From NCBI GenBank assembly GCA_003512875.1, contig DONZ01000086.1, forward strand, positions 1-14,123: a DNA stretch of 14,123 bases, read 5' to 3'. The notes beneath the pieces are model-generated. The model did no database searches. It had not been told where the DNA came from and saw only the letters and a list, made by a program, of their open reading frames with translations. This document shows, piece after piece, positions 1-6,387 of this stretch. Each line of letters opens with the position of its first letter. Position 1 is the first letter of the stretch. This DNA is from Desulfovibrio sp. (GTDB taxonomy: Bacteria > Desulfobacterota > Desulfovibrionia > Desulfovibrionales > Desulfovibrionaceae). The translations under genes were made by a program, and so were the position numbers.

Positions 1-415
1 TGATATCTTCCAGATTGATACCGCCGAATGTCGGCTCAAGGGCTTTGACGATCTGACAAATTTTTTTAGGGTCTTTTTCGGAAAGCTCGATATCGAACAC
101 ATCAACATCGGCAAACATTTTAAATAAAAGCCCCTTGCCTTCCATCACGGGCTTGGAAGCTTTCGCTCCGATATTGCCAAGTCCGAGCACCGCCGTTCCG
201 TTGGAAACAACGGCAACAAGGTTCGCCCTGCCTGTGTAGACATCGACTTTTTTCTCGTCTTCATGGATTTCCATGCAGGGGACGGCAACCCCGGGGGAAT
301 AGGCGACAGACAAATCTTTCTGCGTATCGCACAAAACAGTGGGAAGAACTTCAACTTTGCCCTTGCGGGGGAACTTATGGTAATCAAGAGCTTCTTTATC
401 GGTATAGAGAGCCAT
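1..415 (-). CDS. maeB: NADP-dependent malic enzyme, N-terminal part (cut by window edge)
   Basis: Oxidatively decarboxylates malate to pyruvate with reduction of NAD(P)+, in the cytoplasm. The 138 visible residues are the malic-enzyme N-terminal domain. They include the AYSPGVA block with the conserved Tyr39, the stretch [20 protein letters not shown] (65-84) and PVMEGKG (89-95) with the expected catalytic Lys94, then [12 protein letters not shown] at the edge. The resemblance is to the E. coli MaeB type; whether a C-terminal phosphotransacetylase domain follows cannot be seen, so the symbol is tentative. I start at the ATG ending at 415 because AAAGGA lies 6-7 nt upstream; an in-frame ATG at 421 is too close to that site. 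The ferredoxin gene lies upstream on the same strand, with a terminator hairpin between them, so expression may depend on read-through. Confidence 0.93.
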   Translation of the reverse strand, partial: MALYTDKEALDYHKFPRKGKVEVLPTVLCDTQKDLSVAYSPGVAVPCMEIHEDEKKVDVYTGRANLVAVVSNGTAVLGLGNIGAKASKPVMEGKGLLFKMFADVDVFDIELSEKDPKKICQIVKALEPTFGGINLEDI

Positions 416-432
416 ACTCATTCCTTTCTTAT

Positions 433-463
433 AAAAAAAGTGGCAAAGCGTCCGCCTTGCCAC
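433..463 (-). terminator. Intrinsic terminator after ferredoxin gene
   Basis: On the minus strand GTGGCAA...TTGCCAC (440-463) forms a stem of about 7 bp, extended after one mismatch by GCG/CGC, and is followed by seven T (439-433). The T run ends only 17 nt before the malic enzyme start, so the hairpin may work as an attenuator between ferredoxin and malic enzyme. Confidence 0.85.
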
Positions 464-486
464 AAAATTATTGCCGCATAAAACAA

Positions 487-675
487 TTATGCTTCAGTAA
501 TGGTAATAGCGTCTTGTTCGCAAACGCCCGTGCAGGATTCACAGCCAAGGCATTCTTCAGGATTTTTAGCAACACTTTTACCATCAACAAGTTCATAAAG
601 GCTTACAGGACAAATATCGATACATTCGCCGCAGCCGATACATTTATCAGCGTCTACGCTAGCCATATAACCCAT
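487..675 (-). CDS. 2[4Fe-4S] ferredoxin, 62 aa
   Basis: Small soluble low-potential electron carrier. It has two CxxCxxCxxxC cluster motifs, at Cys12/15/18/22 ([11 protein letters not shown]) and Cys42/45/48/52 ([11 protein letters not shown]). The first is followed by Pro23 as usual. In the second the position after the last Cys is Glu53 (CEQDA), not the common Pro. Length and layout fit a bacterial-type 2[4Fe-4S] ferredoxin. A strong ribosome site (GGAGG, 8 nt before the ATG) fits high expression; an internal Met4 could also initiate but lacks this spacing. The gene lies between thrC (113 bp upstream) and malic enzyme (same strand), with its own likely promoter and a terminator. The partner enzyme is not shown by the context. 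Confidence 0.95.
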   Translation of the reverse strand: MGYMASVDADKCIGCGECIDICPVSLYELVDGKSVAKNPEECLGCESCTGVCEQDAITITEA

Positions 676-692
676 AGTAGTATCCTCCGAAA

Positions 693-710
693 TTAGTTTA
701 CACTAACTAA
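693..710. promoter_or_regulatory. Dyad TTAGTT-N6-AACTAA in ferredoxin leader
   Basis: The plus strand reads TTAGTTTACACTAACTAA, with perfect 6-bp arms around TACACT; a second register (TTAGT-N4-ACTAA) overlaps it. It lies between the predicted -10 and the ribosome site of the ferredoxin gene, where a repressor site would act. The regulator is unknown. Confidence 0.4.
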
Positions 711-734
711 AAATTTCCGCAAAGCGGTTCTTAT

Positions 735-763
735 CAAATAGCCTGCAAATTGTTCTCTGTCAA
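735..763 (-). promoter_or_regulatory. Likely sigma-70 promoter of the ferredoxin gene
   Basis: On the minus strand a perfect TTGACA (763-758) is followed after 17 nt by TATTTG (740-735), a weak -10. The element lies in the 113-bp gap between thrC and ferredoxin, upstream of a short CCGC-TTT-GCGG hairpin (713-723 region) and the dyad at 693-710. Confidence 0.5.
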
Positions 764-788
764 GCATTAATTATATTTAAATTAATTG

Positions 789-2219
789 CTACCGCTTTGC
801 CAAGCCCATGAACCCGGCAATGTTTCGGGCGGCTTCTTCCGCGTATTCCCCGGCGGAAAGGCTTTTTTTCCTTTCTTCGGAAATAACGGTATGCGGTCTG
901 TTGCATAAATTTTCTTTCGGAACGACGCCGAACTCCGGAGGAAACGTATTTTCAAAATACATTTCCTGAAAACCGGAAAACTTCAATGCATGGGCTGTCG
1001 CATCAAGAATGGCAAATTCATGGGCGATTTTTCCCTGCTGCTTCGCATGGAACAAACCTGCAAGACATTCCCCGCCCTGCGTGCAGGCGATATGCCCGTG
1101 TCTGTTGGCAATGATCATCGCATTCATGATATCCTGTTCCCTTACCTGCACCACATTGAAATTGCCGCCAAGCGCTTCATACTCCGCCGCAAGCTTTTGC
1201 ACACGGGGAAAAGACACCGGGTTTCCGATCATCGCGGCTTGGGCGACGCTGGGCTTCACCTCCACGGGGTGATAAACCCGGTTTTCTTTCACTTGGTGGT
1301 AATATTGGTACACAGGGTCGGCATGGTGGGACTGCACCCCGAAAATACGGGGCAGTTCGTCAATGATATCCAATTTTTTCATTTTGATGAACCCGGACAT
1401 GATCGCCGTGATGTTGCCTGCGTTGCCGATAGGCACGAAGAGGGCTTTATTCTTCATATTCCAGCGGTATTCCTGGGCGACTTCGTAAGCATAGGATTCC
1501 TGCCCCAAAATACGCCAGCTGTTTTTGGAATTTAAAAGCGCGACACGGTAATGGCTTGCCAAATGCTCCACAACTTTCATGCAGTCGTCAAAAACCCCCG
1601 GAATCTGCAGAACCGTCGCCCCGCTTCCCAAAGGCTGCGATAATTGCTGCGGAGTCACTTTTCCTTCCGGCAAAAGAACCACTGTTTTTATGGGACTTCC
1701 CACATACGCTCCATACAGGGCTGCCGCGGCGGAAGTGTCGCCGGTTGAAGCGCAGACGGTCAGAATATCGTCCCAGCCGTGTTTACGCACCATAGCGCGC
1801 AAATAGCTGAATACGCCCGCCATGCCCCTGTCTTTAAAAGAAGCGGAGGGATTTTGTCCCTCGTGCTTGAAAGCGAAATCAATGCCTAAATTTTCCCTCA
1901 ATTCCTTTGAAGCCAAAATAACCGGACTGTGCCCGTCGCCAAGATAAACAATGTCCTCTTCTTCCAGCACGGGAGCCATGAGTTCATAATAACGGAAAAT
2001 TCCTTTTAACGCCTGACAGTCGCTCGCGCGGCGCTCATCAAAAAGTTTCTGCCATTTTTTGCCCGGTATTTTTTTATATTCGGCAAAATCCCTATCGTTC
2101 AGCAAAAGCACTCCCCCGCAGGACGGGCAGGTATACAAAAGCTCGTCAATACTGTGGCGGGCATTGCATTTTGTGCAGACATATTCCATTTCATGGCGGA
2201 TAACCGGAAAAGAAGACAT
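789..2219 (-). CDS. thrC: Threonine synthase
   Basis: Cytoplasmic PLP enzyme converting O-phosphohomoserine to threonine, the last step of the pathway. The N-terminus carries a zinc-ribbon-like pair CTKC (15-18) and CPSC (31-34), a feature of one branch of threonine synthases. The PLP-lysine motif NPSASFKDRGM is present, with Lys129 expected to bind PLP. It is followed by CASTGDTSAAAALYGAY and the glycine-rich PIGNAGNITAI phosphate-binding stretch. The length is 476 aa. I start at the ATG ending at 2219 because GGGAG lies 5 nt upstream; the longer open frame begins with TTG at 2231 and would contain that ribosome site. It is monocistronic or the first gene of a thrC-ferredoxin-malic enzyme array; no other threonine genes are nearby. 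Confidence 0.96.
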   Translation of the reverse strand: MSSFPVIRHEMEYVCTKCNARHSIDELLYTCPSCGGVLLLNDRDFAEYKKIPGKKWQKLFDERRASDCQALKGIFRYYELMAPVLEEEDIVYLGDGHSPVILASKELRENLGIDFAFKHEGQNPSASFKDRGMAGVFSYLRAMVRKHGWDDILTVCASTGDTSAAAALYGAYVGSPIKTVVLLPEGKVTPQQLSQPLGSGATVLQIPGVFDDCMKVVEHLASHYRVALLNSKNSWRILGQESYAYEVAQEYRWNMKNKALFVPIGNAGNITAIMSGFIKMKKLDIIDELPRIFGVQSHHADPVYQYYHQVKENRVYHPVEVKPSVAQAAMIGNPVSFPRVQKLAAEYEALGGNFNVVQVREQDIMNAMIIANRHGHIACTQGGECLAGLFHAKQQGKIAHEFAILDATAHALKFSGFQEMYFENTFPPEFGVVPKENLCNRPHTVISEERKKSLSAGEYAEEAARNIAGFMGLAKR

Positions 2220-2243
2220 AATCACTCCCAAAGAAAAACCATA

Positions 2244-2325
2244 TTTGCGGCAAATCGCAAAAAGGACAAAATACTATCAGAAACCCAATGCCGTTAAGCT
2301 AGTATAGAACCATGATTTATGTCAA
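2244..2325 (-). promoter_or_regulatory. Putative thrC promoter and leader hairpin
   Basis: On the minus strand TTGACA (2325-2320) and TATACT (2306-2301) both look like promoter boxes, but they are only 13 nt apart. Either each belongs to a different promoter or a weak partner is used (TAGCTT lies 18 nt from TTGACA). Downstream the leader has a small hairpin TTTGCG-ATTTGC-CGCAAA (2261-2244). I see no leader peptide rich in Thr codons. Confidence 0.3.
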
Positions 2326-2329
2326 TAAC

Positions 2330-2686
2330 AAAAGCGGTTTTTTAATATGTTTTTACCGGGCTGAGCCTGCCCGCAGGCGATGGTGCCGCCTTGTTAAAAA
2401 ATGCTCCGCCAAAACCCGCGAAATGATTTCCCATAGACGGAATTTCCCTCGGTATCGCCACCCTGCAAGCAATCACGGCATAACAGTCCGGCAATAAGAC
2501 AGCCTAACGTTTTACGTTTCATACGTTTCCACGGAAAACTGAAATCTTTTAAAAGCGCCGTTCAATCTACTTAAAGCGCCTGTCAAACAGCATATCCGCG
2601 CCGCTGTCCGCCAAACCACATATCCACAAGCAAGCCCTTCTGGCAAGACATTCGGACCGCCGCCGAAAACCGCCCGCATGAAATAT
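2330..2686. other. Intergenic stretch with no supported gene
   Basis: Between the thrC promoter and the terminator of the TPR operon I find no convincing coding frame. A small GCCTGC-CC-GCAGGC hairpin lies near 2365-2378. AAAGCGCC occurs twice as a direct repeat near 2553 and 2574. Frames of 55-61 codons exist on both strands but lack ribosome sites and recognisable sequence. Confidence 0.5.
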
Positions 2687-2717
2687 GAAAAGGGCAAAAC
2701 CCTCAAGTTTTGCCCTT
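2687..2717 (-). terminator. Strong intrinsic terminator of the TPR operon
   Basis: AAGGGCAAAAC (2690-2700), loop CCTCAA, GTTTTGCCCTT (2707-2717) is a perfect 11-bp stem. On the minus strand it runs into a short T tract (2690-2687). It lies about 20 bp past the stop of the TPR gene. Confidence 0.85.
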
Positions 2718-2737
2718 CGTAAGAAAATCACAGCCTC

Positions 2738-3361
2738 TTATGCTTTTTCCCGGACTTGCCTTACAAAATCGGGATGAACTTCATAACCGCATTTTTGAGC
2801 CTGTTCCACAGCCTCGGCGGCTTTTTTAAATTCTTCTTTTTCAAAATAGGCAAGCGCCAAATTATTCCAGGCAGGTCCGAAAACCGGCTGCGCCTTAATG
2901 ACTGCGCTGCTTTCTTCAATGCACGCATCATAATTGCCTTCCATAAAATACGCGGAAGCCAAAGTCGTTCTCGCCTGCAAAAATTCCGGATCCCATTTCA
3001 AAGCTTTTATAAGCGCTGATTTCGCTTTTTTTATATCGCCCATCTGCAAATGGCAAAAACCGATATTCGCCTGCGGTACGGCATATTTAGCCCTGATATT
3101 GGAAGCTTCGGTATTGTACCGCAAACAGCCCTCATAATCGCCGCGCTGCAAGCAAAGCCCGCCAAGCTGGACAAAACCTTCCGCAAGACGGGGGGATAAA
3201 CGCACGGCATTTAAAAAAGCGCTTTCCGCCTCGACATAATCATGCTTCGCAAGCATTGCCATGCCGAGTTGATAAAAATGATTGGCGCAATTGTCGCTTT
3301 GGGCGATTTCCGCCTGCAAATCAGCAATATATTCATCTAATGAATCATATCTTTCTTTCAT
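2738..3361 (-). CDS. Tetratricopeptide-repeat protein, 207 aa
   Basis: Consists almost entirely of TPR helical pairs: about five 34-residue repeats from residue ~27 to ~196 (e.g. FYQLGMAMLAKHDYVEAESAF, then NIGFCHLQMGDIKKAKSAL and NNLALAYFEKEEFKKAAEA), behind a short helical N-terminus. There is no signal peptide or membrane segment, so it is probably a cytoplasmic adaptor for protein-protein contacts. The start is set by AGAGGA 5 nt before the ATG. It is the last gene of an operon with the 139-aa unknown protein (42-bp gap) and the YkgJ-like protein, and the terminator follows directly. The partner and process are unknown; the fixed neighbours suggest the three act together. Confidence 0.85.
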   Translation of the reverse strand: MKERYDSLDEYIADLQAEIAQSDNCANHFYQLGMAMLAKHDYVEAESAFLNAVRLSPRLAEGFVQLGGLCLQRGDYEGCLRYNTEASNIRAKYAVPQANIGFCHLQMGDIKKAKSALIKALKWDPEFLQARTTLASAYFMEGNYDACIEESSAVIKAQPVFGPAWNNLALAYFEKEEFKKAAEAVEQAQKCGYEVHPDFVRQVREKA

Positions 3362-3403
3362 GGTTTCCTCTGTTTCTTATTTGAAATGTGCCCGGAATAT
3401 TCA

Positions 3404-3823
3404 TCATTTGGAAGAATGTTCCGCATTTTTTTCTTCCACATACCCTTCTTTTTCAAGAAGATTGTAATACCAAACGGCAAAATCGAAATACCCTAAGAAC
3501 TTTTCATCTTTGTTGATGATGCCGAGGGCTAATTCCAATACGGCTTGGCGGTACGCATTGCTTTGGACCTCATCTTTCGGGCGGGTTTGAAAATATTCCC
3601 TGAAAAGGTCTTGGCTGGTACGCTTTGAAATGTCGCGGCGTATTTCCATGGGGTCGTTCGGTTTCGGAAAAGGGTCCCAATTTTCATAACCTATTTTATC
3701 GATAAATTTTCTTCTGCGCGGTGAAATTTTATCGTACAATTCTTTCTTCAGCTGTTCCTGTTCGGGAGTCAAATCAGGGGGAGTGCTGTCACGGTAAACG
3801 GAAGCCGGAATGTTCAATGCCAT
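3404..3823 (-). CDS. Conserved-looking protein of unknown function, 139 aa
   Basis: I do not recognise the family. The protein is soluble and highly charged, with no signal peptide or membrane span. Its centre is rich in Arg/Lys, Pro and aromatics (SPRRRKFIDKIGYENWDPFP, 34-53, then KPNDPMEIRRDISKRTS), which reads like a conserved binding surface. It is followed by amphipathic helices (DLFREYFQ, NAYRQAVLELALGII) and an aromatic stretch FDFAVWYYNLLEKEG. A strong AGGAGG ribosome site overlaps the stop codon of the upstream YkgJ-like gene, so the two are probably translationally coupled. It is sandwiched between that gene (9-bp gap) and the TPR gene. It is real by ribosome site, tight packing and composition; its role is unknown. 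Confidence 0.8.
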   Translation of the reverse strand: MALNIPASVYRDSTPPDLTPEQEQLKKELYDKISPRRRKFIDKIGYENWDPFPKPNDPMEIRRDISKRTSQDLFREYFQTRPKDEVQSNAYRQAVLELALGIINKDEKFLGYFDFAVWYYNLLEKEGYVEEKNAEHSSK

Positions 3824-3832
3824 ATTTTCCTC

Positions 3833-4537
3833 CTATTCCAGAGGGGATTTCAGTTTCTTCTTGGGTTTCCCATCTTGCTTCACGCCAAGATATTCCTCAT
3901 CGTACTTATTCATTAACGCCATGGAAACAGGCACATAAACAGAATGCAAATCCTTATATCCGGAACCTATGGCTTTCGTTATCTTATGGCTTAAGCCCGC
4001 AAGCTTGTCCTGTATCCTGTCAAGCTGCAAGGTAGGATATTTGCCGCCCTTGTCGAAACGGCACTTTCCGCAAACATGCCCCTTGCCTTTAATGGCGGTC
4101 GGCACGCCATAAATACGGCATGTCAGCGGGCGGTGTTCATAAAGCATGCAAAGGTCGTCGTCACCCAAAAGGGGGCAGCGCACCTTTTCATGGGCGGCTT
4201 TTTCCATAATATCCGCATCGCTCATGCCGCGCTGCGCATTTCTGAAATACTGGTATTTCAAACGGGTCAGCGTCCTGTCCGCATCACCAGCCCTTTCCAT
4301 TATTTTGGAGCGTTCCGCCCCGAAACCGAATTTCTCATGAAAAGCGCGGTTTACCGCCATGGCTTCCACAAGGGATAAATCAAAAAGAGCATGGCAGCAG
4401 TCGCTGCATGTCCTGGTGCAGGCGACTTCTTCCGGGTATTTTGACTGCACGTCCTGAAAGAGCTTGTCGACTTGCGCCGCAAGCACCTCGTATTCCAAAA
4501 AAATTTCTTCAAGTTCCACACTTTCTATTTGTGACAT
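3833..4537 (-). CDS. YkgJ-family cysteine-cluster protein (putative Zn/Fe-chelating domain)
   Basis: Carries the cysteine pattern of the YkgJ / CxxCxxCC family (putative zinc- or iron-chelating): CTRTCSDCC (Cys40, 44, 47, 48), then CPLL (Cys121), CMLYEHRPLTCRIYG (Cys130, Cys140) and CGKC (Cys156, 159). The block LCxLYExRPLxCRxYG is the family's most typical segment. The ends are charged helices, and residues 225-232 are Lys-rich. There is no signal peptide. The molecular role of the family is not settled; some members are discussed as metal-binding or cluster-containing maturation proteins. The ATG ending at 4537 has only a weak GGA upstream. It is the first gene of the three-gene operon with the 139-aa and TPR proteins, driven by the promoter at 4570-4598. 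Confidence 0.85.
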   Translation of the reverse strand: MSQIESVELEEIFLEYEVLAAQVDKLFQDVQSKYPEEVACTRTCSDCCHALFDLSLVEAMAVNRAFHEKFGFGAERSKIMERAGDADRTLTRLKYQYFRNAQRGMSDADIMEKAAHEKVRCPLLGDDDLCMLYEHRPLTCRIYGVPTAIKGKGHVCGKCRFDKGGKYPTLQLDRIQDKLAGLSHKITKAIGSGYKDLHSVYVPVSMALMNKYDEEYLGVKQDGKPKKKLKSPLE

Positions 4538-4569
4538 ACGCTATCCGTTTGATTATTAAAGTTCTTCAT

Positions 4570-4598
4570 AAAATAAGGTTGCTCCGTAATTTGGTCAA
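4570..4598 (-). promoter_or_regulatory. Sigma-70 promoter of the YkgJ-like operon
   Basis: On the minus strand TTGACC (4598-4593), 17-nt spacer, TATTTT (4575-4570), 32 bp before the operon's first ATG. It lies just past the stop codon of the preceding C39-like gene, which separates the two transcription units. Confidence 0.65.
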
Positions 4599-4600
4599 GA

Positions 4601-5311
4601 TTAAATATCAAAAATTTTTCTTTTAAACGCGCTTGCGAACGTTTCAAAAGGAGAATTTTTTTTCTCCACGACAAAAATCGACTCCGGACAAATCACGCCG
4701 AACTCCTCACTTGCGAGATTCAGCATATACTGCTGTTCCAAAGCTGTCCTTTGGGGGGGAACCGCCCCGAAAGGAGCGGAAAAAAACTTACCGCGATGTA
4801 AGACATACCAGCCTGTGGGCTCCAAGCTGCAGTCATACAAATAAATTTCCTTATCCGTAACCCGCATGATTGTTGACCAATGGTCAACGATAGGCCCGAT
4901 CTGATTGGGCATAAAACGGCAAAAGCGCAAAACCGCCGTCACCGGTTTTATGGATGACGGATCCGTATCGATGATGTTCTGCAAAAAATTCCATACGGTA
5001 TCGATATCGACTTCCGGAGAAAAGGAACGGATGCGGGACATATTGAAATCCTTAGCCGGAAACGGGCAGTAATACGAATACGCCAAATTCGCTTTTCCGT
5101 TTTCCAGCATGCCTGCGACAAGATCGTAATACGTCGTTTCATGACAGACAATTTTTTTCCATGTATCGCTGTGCCTCGCCTGTTCGATGAACGTGGCGTT
5201 GAGCATATCCCTCGCCTGAAAAGCGGAAATGCCGAATAAAAGCCGAAAAGCGTTTAAAACAGAATAGGCCGCGCAAAAATTATCTATCTTCCCCTGAAAT
5301 AAAGGATTCAT
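4601..5311 (-). CDS. Predicted papain/C39-like cysteine hydrolase, 236 aa
   Basis: I infer a papain-like fold of the peptidase C39 type from three spaced motifs. Near the N-terminus, Gln6 and Cys13 (FQGKIDNFCAAYSVLNAF) resemble the oxyanion Gln and nucleophile followed by a helix. Later DHWSTIMRV places His144, and 16 residues on EIYLYDCS places Asp160, the His-to-Asp spacing usual in C39 domains. The Gln-Cys distance is one residue longer than in papain. There is no signal peptide or membrane span. I start at the ATG ending at 5311 (GGAG 5 nt upstream); the open frame extends two codons to a GTG that overlaps the ribosome site. It has its own promoter and no obvious substrate or ABC transporter nearby. 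Protease, transglutaminase-like or acyltransferase activity are all possible. Confidence 0.65.
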   Translation of the reverse strand: MNPLFQGKIDNFCAAYSVLNAFRLLFGISAFQARDMLNATFIEQARHSDTWKKIVCHETTYYDLVAGMLENGKANLAYSYYCPFPAKDFNMSRIRSFSPEVDIDTVWNFLQNIIDTDPSSIKPVTAVLRFCRFMPNQIGPIVDHWSTIMRVTDKEIYLYDCSLEPTGWYVLHRGKFFSAPFGAVPPQRTALEQQYMLNLASEEFGVICPESIFVVEKKNSPFETFASAFKRKIFDI

Positions 5312-5345
5312 TCTCACTCCAACATCCTGGCGCTCATAAATTATA

Positions 5346-5358
5346 TTCCGGTCCGGAA
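5346..5358. promoter_or_regulatory. Perfect palindrome TTCCGGTCCGGAA downstream of a promoter
   Basis: A 6-1-6 palindrome positioned about 8 bp past the -10 box of the C39-like gene, so around the transcription start. It is a plausible operator, or a short hairpin at the 5' end of the transcript. The binding protein is unknown. Confidence 0.45.
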
Positions 5359-5365
5359 CTTTTTT

Positions 5366-5394
5366 ATTTTACAACCTCTTCAAACTTTTGACAA
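5366..5394 (-). promoter_or_regulatory. Sigma-70 promoter of the C39-like gene
   Basis: On the minus strand TTGTCA (5394-5389), 17-nt spacer, TAAAAT (5371-5366). The match is good, about 55 bp before the start codon. Its -35 overlaps a TTGACA on the plus strand (5388-5393) that lacks a good -10. Confidence 0.7.
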
Positions 5395-5422
5395 GAAAAA
5401 GCGTGATTTCAAAAAATTAAAC

Positions 5423-5451
5423 TAGACAGAAGCAAAATTTAGCTATATAAA
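5423..5451 (+). promoter_or_regulatory. Sigma-70 promoter of panC
   Basis: TAGACA (5423-5428), 17-nt spacer, TATAAA (5446-5451). The octamer CTATATAA occurs at 5443-5450 and again at 5461-5468, with a third partial copy at 5471-5476. The AAGGAG at 5451-5456 has no start codon at a usable distance. Confidence 0.6.
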
Positions 5452-5504
5452 AGGAGCTGTCTATATAACCATATAACAATAAATTGATATAGTCGGTGAA
5501 CATC

Positions 5505-6353
5505 ATGGAAATTATTGCGACACTCAATGAAATCAAGGCACGCTGCAGGGAACTGAAAAAGCAAGGCAAAACCATAGCTCTTGTGCCAACTATGGGCTAT
5601 CTCCATGCGGGACATATTTCTTTAATAACGAAAGCAAAAGAACTTGCCGATATTGTCGTTGTCAGCCGTTTTGTCAACCCGACGCAGTTTGCGCCGAACG
5701 AAGATTTGGACGCGTATCCGAACGACCCGGACCGTGACCACGCCGCCACGGAAAAAGCCGGCACGGATATTTTGTTCGAACCGCCGGCAAGCGCCATGTA
5801 TCACCCGGACCATGCGACATGGGTCGAGGTGCCGGAGCTTGCCAAGGGCTTGTGCGGCGTGACCCGTCCGACCCATTTCCGCGGTGTCTGCACTGTGGTT
5901 ACAAAGCTTTTCAACCTTATCCAGCCTGATTTCGCCTGCTTCGGCGAAAAAGATTATCAGCAGCTGACCATTATCCGCCGCATGGTGCGTGATCTGAATA
6001 TGCCGGTGGAAATTGTCGGCTGTCCGCTTGTGCGCGAAAGCGACGGACTTGCCATGAGCTCCCGCAACGCTTATCTTACCGAAGAGGAACGGGCTCTCGC
6101 TCCCCATATCCGCAAAGGGCTTTTGGTTTTGAAAGAAAAAGCGGAACAAGGCGAACATTCCGCAAAAAACCTTCATGCGTTTTTTGCCGGCTATATAAAG
6201 GAAAATATCCCCATGGCGCGCATTGATTACTGCAGCATGGTGGATAAGGACAATTTGGAAAATGTCGAAACCCTGAAAGGAAGCGCTGTTGTCGCTGTTG
6301 CTGTATATCTCGGCAAAGCGCGCCTTTTGGATAATATTTCAATAACAAAATAA
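5505..6353 (+). CDS. panC: Pantothenate synthetase (pantoate--beta-alanine ligase)
   Basis: Joins pantoate and beta-alanine with ATP (through a pantoyl-adenylate) to make pantothenate, the precursor of coenzyme A; cytoplasmic. All family motifs are visible: VPTMG (27-31), the HxGH nucleotide-binding motif HAGH (34-37), SRFVNPTQF (54-62), FGEKDYQQL (147-154) and the KMSKS-like loop [12 protein letters not shown] (177-188). The 282-aa length is normal. I prefer the ATG at 5505 (GGTGA 5 nt upstream, and the family's normal N-terminus) over the GTG at 5496, which has no ribosome site. metK starts 34 bp downstream without a terminator, so the two are likely co-transcribed from the promoter at 5423. 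panB and panD are not in the window. Confidence 0.97.
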   Translation: MEIIATLNEIKARCRELKKQGKTIALVPTMGYLHAGHISLITKAKELADIVVVSRFVNPTQFAPNEDLDAYPNDPDRDHAATEKAGTDILFEPPASAMYHPDHATWVEVPELAKGLCGVTRPTHFRGVCTVVTKLFNLIQPDFACFGEKDYQQLTIIRRMVRDLNMPVEIVGCPLVRESDGLAMSSRNAYLTEEERALAPHIRKGLLVLKEKAEQGEHSAKNLHAFFAGYIKENIPMARIDYCSMVDKDNLENVETLKGSAVVAVAVYLGKARLLDNISITK

Positions 6354-6387
6354 GCGAACGCAAAAAAAAGCCTCGCAAAGGAGACTT

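Noticed and set aside
2219..2330. T-box or threonine attenuator before thrC
   Set aside because: Only one small hairpin, no T-box core and no Thr-codon-rich leader peptide.
2312..2497. 61-codon plus-strand frame in the thrC upstream region
   Set aside because: Overlaps the thrC promoter region, no ribosome site, composition (many Arg, Cys, His) typical of a chance frame.
2512..2679. 55-64 codon frame on the minus strand (FGGGPNVLPEGLACGYVVW...)
   Set aside because: No ribosome site, TTG start in the longer form inside the terminator of the upstream operon, and no recognisable domain.
5382..5416. TTGACA at 5388-5393 as the panC -35
   Set aside because: At 17 nt spacing the -10 position is AAAAAA; TAGACA/TATAAA farther down is a better pair, and the same bases form the minus-strand -35 of the C39-like gene.
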